DNA of 46,013 bases from Planctomycetota bacterium. GTDB lineage: Bacteria; Planctomycetota; Planctomycetia; Planctomycetales; Planctomycetaceae. A program made the position numbers and the translations under genes. Position 1 is the first letter of the stretch. Every line of letters starts with the position of its first letter. The stretch covers positions 1 to 46,013 of the forward strand of contig JAJRVU010000357.1 in NCBI GenBank assembly GCA_024277145.1, in the 5' to 3' direction. Below are positions 42,454 through 46,013 of this stretch, piece after piece. The notes beneath the pieces were generated by a model. It saw only the letters and a program-made list of their open reading frames with translations. It was not told where the DNA came from and did no database searches.

Positions 42454-43758
42454 TTATTTTCTATCGAACTGTTTGTCAGCAAAATCAAGAATTTTCACCC
42501 AGTACTCTTTATTCAAAACATGTTTGACATCTCTCCTGTATTGTAAAAGGTTGCCAACTTCATCGGAGTCAGTTTTTTCATCATTCTGAACAATTCCGGT
42601 CCCTTTTAACCCCGGTGCGCCGAGAAATTCGTAAACTTTCCCTGCGACCCTTAAACCTTTTATTGAGCTTTTATAGTTGGCCCAGGTATCTTTTAGTCCA
42701 ACAGTTTCAAGCAATGGACGGGGAGCCACCAAAGAAACGAGTAAATGCTGGTCAAAAGGAAGCTTGTTTTCGTTATTGCTAAACTGCTTGAATTTTTCAT
42801 TTGTCCAATGTGGAAAGACTCGATTGATTCGCTCAATAGTTTCTTCATCGTTATTCCGACTGAGCGCACACCCCCCTGTTCCCGACTGATGTGGAACAAC
42901 TAAAGCAATTCGTTCATCCATAGCTCCGGCCAATAGCGCGGTTTTTCCCCATCGGGAATGCCCGATAATAGCAATTTGTCTGGAATTAATTTCATTGACG
43001 GTTTCCAGATAGTCCACACATCGCATCGCTCCCCAAGCCCATGCAGATAATGTTCCCCAATCTGTTTCGGATGAGCCTGCCACATTTTTGTAATAAGAGT
43101 GAATTCCATCGTCAGGGTCAGGATGATCCGTATCCATATCAGACGTACAATATGTTGCAAGCCCATAGCCACGCTCAATCAGATAATCCAGATTCCAAGC
43201 TGGCTTCATCACTCCTCGTCCCTGTTCAGGATTTTTGTGACAAATATCAGCAAACCAGACTGGTGGATGAATTTTAATCAAAGCAGAATCAATCACAGTA
43301 TGGTTTCCACAGGAATTCAGTCCAATGAAAATTGGCACCCGTTTTCTCTGATTGTTTGGTAGAAATATCGCAAGGTGAATGACAGGAACTTTTTCTCCTT
43401 TGAGTCCGTTAATGCGAATATCAACTTGAGTTAATGTTGCTTTGCCTTCCCATAACGTATCGGTTGAAATCACTTTTGAATTGATGCCGGGGGATTCCGG
43501 AAAATATCCATACATATAATGCTGAAATAGTTTTTTAAGTTCCGGTCTTCTCTTCTGATACCATTGCTCGCGCGTGGTCACTTTTGTTCCGTCCATCATC
43601 GTGAAAGGATCGGGAAGTTCTTCCTGAACTGGTAAATCTTCAAAAGAAGGAAATGGCTTTTCATCAGCCATCGTTGATTGATTCAATAAGAGCAAAGTGA
43701 CAATTAGAAACAGAGAAAAAGAAAGAAATCCAGAATAATAATTGTTCCAACGATGCAT
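42454..43758 (-). CDS. CE15-like carbohydrate esterase (glucuronoyl or acetyl xylan esterase type)
   Basis: A 434-residue protein with an AGAGGA site before ATG 43758. Signal or anchor helix at 9-27 (SGFLSFSLFLIVTLLLLNQS). The alpha/beta hydrolase core has IAIIGHSRWGKTALLAGAMD with nucleophile Ser near 266, VPHQSGTGGCALSRNNDEET, FPHWTNEKFKQF and LPFDQHLLVSLVAPRPLL. The C-terminal EYWVKILDFADKQF resembles the CE15 ending around the catalytic His; KHVLN (about 413) is the best His candidate. CE15 enzymes cut ester links between lignin and glucuronoxylan; related planctomycete proteins act on other acylated glycans. Exported. Divergent from the porin gene. Confidence 0.85.
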   Translation of the reverse strand: MHRWNNYYSGFLSFSLFLIVTLLLLNQSTMADEKPFPSFEDLPVQEELPDPFTMMDGTKVTTREQWYQKRRPELKKLFQHYMYGYFPESPGINSKVISTDTLWEGKATLTQVDIRINGLKGEKVPVIHLAIFLPNNQRKRVPIFIGLNSCGNHTVIDSALIKIHPPVWFADICHKNPEQGRGVMKPAWNLDYLIERGYGLATYCTSDMDTDHPDPDDGIHSYYKNVAGSSETDWGTLSAWAWGAMRCVDYLETVNEINSRQIAIIGHSRWGKTALLAGAMDERIALVVPHQSGTGGCALSRNNDEETIERINRVFPHWTNEKFKQFSNNENKLPFDQHLLVSLVAPRPLLETVGLKDTWANYKSSIKGLRVAGKVYEFLGAPGLKGTGIVQNDEKTDSDEVGNLLQYRRDVKHVLNKEYWVKILDFADKQFDRK

Positions 43759-44211
43759 TTTAATTCCTCTTAGAAGGGTAAATCAGGCTGAGGTTTGAAA
43801 TTAATACCAGCAATATCTGATAAACGGGATTGCTTCAGCATGAGCAATTCTGGCAAATTACGCAAGCAACAAAGATTGGTGATTAATGAGTCTCGAAAGA
43901 TTGAATTGATAATATCTTCTAAACTTAACCAAAACCCCTATTTTTAAATGTATTTTCCAAACTATTCTGTTGGAAGCGGTTTATTTTACTTTTTCTTTCA
44001 TATTTACCAACCGTGAAGCCGATATAAGAAAAAGATGGAACTCTCTTAAACACATCTAATCGAGAGAATCCACCCTTCAAATTCTACATATCCAACCTTG
44101 AGATCTCCTGATCTCCCTTCCTATCTGAACTCATTTCCGGCCTAAATATTTTTCCAATTGAACATCATTACAACATCCCTTCCTTCAATAATTCACTCCT
44201 GGTTTAAACTC
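43759..44211. other. Divergent intergenic region esterase / porin
   Basis: About 450 AT-rich bases with no gene. No Pho-box-like direct repeat is recognised upstream of the porin, although OprP-type porins are often phosphate-controlled. A TTG at 44158 could start the porin 18 codons earlier, but the signal peptide begins at the ATG at 44212. Confidence 0.4.
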
Positions 44212-45858
44212 ATGTTGAAAATGCACATCTATATTCTCTGTTTTTGTGTAATCTGTTTCGCAGGCACTTCACAATTATTCGCTGAGGATTTTTATCAGTC
44301 CTCCGATGATCCAGATAACGAATTGGTTGTAAAAGCAAGTTACCAGCAATCAGGAGGTTTTGACGTATTTGAAACCAATGTCGTCAATGAAAATGAAGAC
44401 TTTGCCAATGGAAATAAAGACCTTCAGGAGCGATTGAATTATGCAGAAAAGCAGATTGAATTTCTCCTGAACCAACAGCAAAAAGCAACCCAGATGAACT
44501 ATCAGGTCCCTATTCCTGAGAATGAAATTATTCCGGAATATGATTCCCTTCCAGGTAACGAAACGATCCAGGAAGGTCCATTGCATTCGCCGACAAGCCC
44601 ACCACTTGAATATCCACATATGGAATGGGTACCGGGATCAGAAACCTGTACGGAATGTGAAGAAGTCTATCCAGATTATTATTCTGACTATGATGGCGGA
44701 TTTGTGATTCGTCCGTTTGATAAAAACAAAACACCTTTTGAATTAAAAATCAACGGACGTATGCAGTTTCGTTATACCGGATTAAGCAGGGATAAAAAAA
44801 GTTTTACGAATCGAACAGGATTCAGACGACTCATTCAGAACAGAAGTGATTTTGAAATTGAGCGAGGCCGGCTGGAATTTTCCGGTTTCATGTACGATCC
44901 GAAGTTGCAATTTTACCTGAACCTGGATGGAGACACTGATGATAATCATGATATGAAAGTGCATGATTTCTGGATTAATTATCAATTCAGCAAGGCATTT
45001 AATCTCTATATAGGAAAAGCGTTTGTTCCCGGTAGTCGAGAGTGGTTGGGAGGTTCCACCCGAACCCAATTAATTGATCGCTCTGTAGCCACTACATTTT
45101 TTCGCCCTGATCGTTCTATTGGAGTATGGGCGAGTGGCGAGATTAATCGAATTTTCTTCTATCGAGCCATGGTGGGTAATGGAGTTGAAACCACGGATTT
45201 GGAGGATGAAGACGTGAATGACTCATTTGCCTATTCAGGTTCGGTCTGGTTTGAACCTCTGGATGAATTCGGAAAAGGGAATTCCGACTTATCTTACCAT
45301 AAAACAGTTGCGTTAAGGATTGGTTCCAGTTTTACTTTTTCATCTGAAGGAGGTACAAATGAACTGGGAAATAGTATCCCTGAATCGAATATAGTCAGGC
45401 TAACTGATGGCACCCGGTTAACAAGTATCGGAGCATTGGCTCCGGGAGTGACAGTTGAGAAGTTCAAGTATTATTTACTTGCCACTGACTTCGCTTTGAA
45501 ATACAAAGGGCTCAGTATCAGTTCGGAATACTATTTTCGTTGGCTGAATGATTTTTCAACCACCGGACCCGTTTCTCATGACAAACTTTATGATGACGGT
45601 TTTTACATTGCTTCCGGGTATATGCTAAAGCCCAAAAAACTGGAAATTGTGGGACGAGCTTCCAAGATCGATGGCATTTTTGGGGATTCCTGGAGTTACG
45701 CAGGGGGATTCAACTATTTCCTGAATGGCACACATAAAAACAAACTCTCCTTTGATGTCAGTGTGCTTCATGACAATCCATCAGACAATTCCGGGCCGAA
45801 TTTGCGTGTTGGTGATGATGGACTCCTCTTCAGAGCCCAGTACCAGATTGCATTCTAA
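44212..45858 (+). CDS. OprP/OprO-type porin with an N-terminal coiled coil
   Basis: A 548-residue outer-membrane protein. Signal peptide MLKMHIYILCFCVICFAGTS with cleavage near LFA-ED. Residues about 70-110 form a short coiled coil (LQERLNYAEKQIEFLLNQQQ), as in trimeric planctomycete and cyanobacterial porins that anchor to the wall. An acidic Pro-rich linker with a CTECEE pair follows. From about 190 the beta-barrel is seen: FELKINGRMQFRYTGLSRD, FEIERGRLEFSGFMYDPKLQ, DFWINYQFSKAFNLYIGKAF and VPGSREWLGG, ending in ...LLFRAQYQIAF with a terminal Phe typical of barrel proteins. OprP family members are phosphate- or pyrophosphate-selective; selectivity here is not proven. It stands alone, divergent from the esterase. 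Confidence 0.88.
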   Translation: MLKMHIYILCFCVICFAGTSQLFAEDFYQSSDDPDNELVVKASYQQSGGFDVFETNVVNENEDFANGNKDLQERLNYAEKQIEFLLNQQQKATQMNYQVPIPENEIIPEYDSLPGNETIQEGPLHSPTSPPLEYPHMEWVPGSETCTECEEVYPDYYSDYDGGFVIRPFDKNKTPFELKINGRMQFRYTGLSRDKKSFTNRTGFRRLIQNRSDFEIERGRLEFSGFMYDPKLQFYLNLDGDTDDNHDMKVHDFWINYQFSKAFNLYIGKAFVPGSREWLGGSTRTQLIDRSVATTFFRPDRSIGVWASGEINRIFFYRAMVGNGVETTDLEDEDVNDSFAYSGSVWFEPLDEFGKGNSDLSYHKTVALRIGSSFTFSSEGGTNELGNSIPESNIVRLTDGTRLTSIGALAPGVTVEKFKYYLLATDFALKYKGLSISSEYYFRWLNDFSTTGPVSHDKLYDDGFYIASGYMLKPKKLEIVGRASKIDGIFGDSWSYAGGFNYFLNGTHKNKLSFDVSVLHDNPSDNSGPNLRVGDDGLLFRAQYQIAF

Positions 45859-45888
45859 ATAGTGAGATCAACATTTTAGAAGTAAATT

Positions 45889-46000
45889 CAATAATCAATA
45901 ATCAATAATCAATAATCAATAATCAATAATCAATAATCAATAATCAATAATCAATAATCAATAATCAATAATCAATAATCAATAATCAATAATCAATAAT
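45889..46000 (+). repeat. Heptanucleotide tandem repeat, 16 perfect copies
   Basis: CAATAAT repeated 16 times without error (112 bases), starting 30 bases after the porin stop and ending 13 bases before the window end. It contains stops in every frame and no hairpin. It resembles the short tandem repetitive sequences known from some cyanobacterial genomes. Copy number is likely variable between strains. Confidence 0.97.
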
Positions 46001-46013
46001 CATTGAACGATGA

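Noticed and set aside
45889-46000. CRISPR array
   Set aside because: Unit is only seven bases with no spacers and there are no cas genes.

Overview
The window looks like a chromosomal segment of a low-GC (roughly 40-45 % by eye) member of the Planctomycetota. The strongest evidence is a cluster at about 12.0-21.9 kb of families that are hallmarks of that phylum: a Tat-exported DUF1501 protein, a PPC-domain protein, a DUF1549/DUF1553 protein, and a c-type cytochrome fused to WD40 repeats and a long coiled coil. Several small conserved-looking proteins and an OprP-type porin with an N-terminal coiled coil agree with this. I see no phage, IS element, CRISPR array, rRNA or tRNA.

Layout. 0-2.2 kb: the start of a repeat-bearing protein (minus strand, cut by the window edge), a long non-coding stretch with one copy of a dispersed repeat, a small lysine-rich protein and a very acidic protein with a clear terminator. 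2.4-9.7 kb: a LysR regulator followed by gltB and gltD (glutamate synthase). gltB is interrupted by one in-frame TAA, with no frame change. 10-11.2 kb: an exported glutathione-peroxidase-like protein, a terminator, and a convergent ParB/Srx-fold protein. 12-21.9 kb: the planctomycete surface/cytochrome cluster. 21.9-27.5 kb (minus): an apparent operon of a membrane-anchored double FKBP-like protein, a NuoE-NuoF type diaphorase fusion and a cytoplasmic-type formate dehydrogenase catalytic subunit. 27.9-30.7 kb: rpsR (bS18), a QueD/PTPS protein and threonine synthase. 30.8-36.4 kb: a small membrane protein, a minus-strand mini-operon with a tiny coiled-coil protein overlapping a DTW/Tsr3-like RNA-modification protein, a zinc-ribbon protein, a METTL25/TRM13-like methyltransferase, a DnaJ/CbpA-type co-chaperone and a TetR regulator. 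36.8-42.2 kb: a lipoprotein alpha/beta hydrolase, the second copy of the dispersed repeat, and a TadE-TadE-TadG(vWA) trio. 42.4-46 kb: a CE15-like esterase (minus), an OprP-like porin, and a 16-copy heptanucleotide tandem repeat at the window end.

Functionally the window mixes nitrogen assimilation (gltBD), NAD-linked formate oxidation, amino-acid synthesis (thrC), RNA maturation or translation (rpsR, DTW/Tsr3-like, QueD-like), and envelope or surface functions. The observations most worth checking are the nonsense codon in gltB, the paired dispersed repeat, the overlapping tiny-gene/DTW pair, the missing His-Cys cluster ligand in the formate dehydrogenase, and the heptamer array. I did not find a clearly new multi-gene system.
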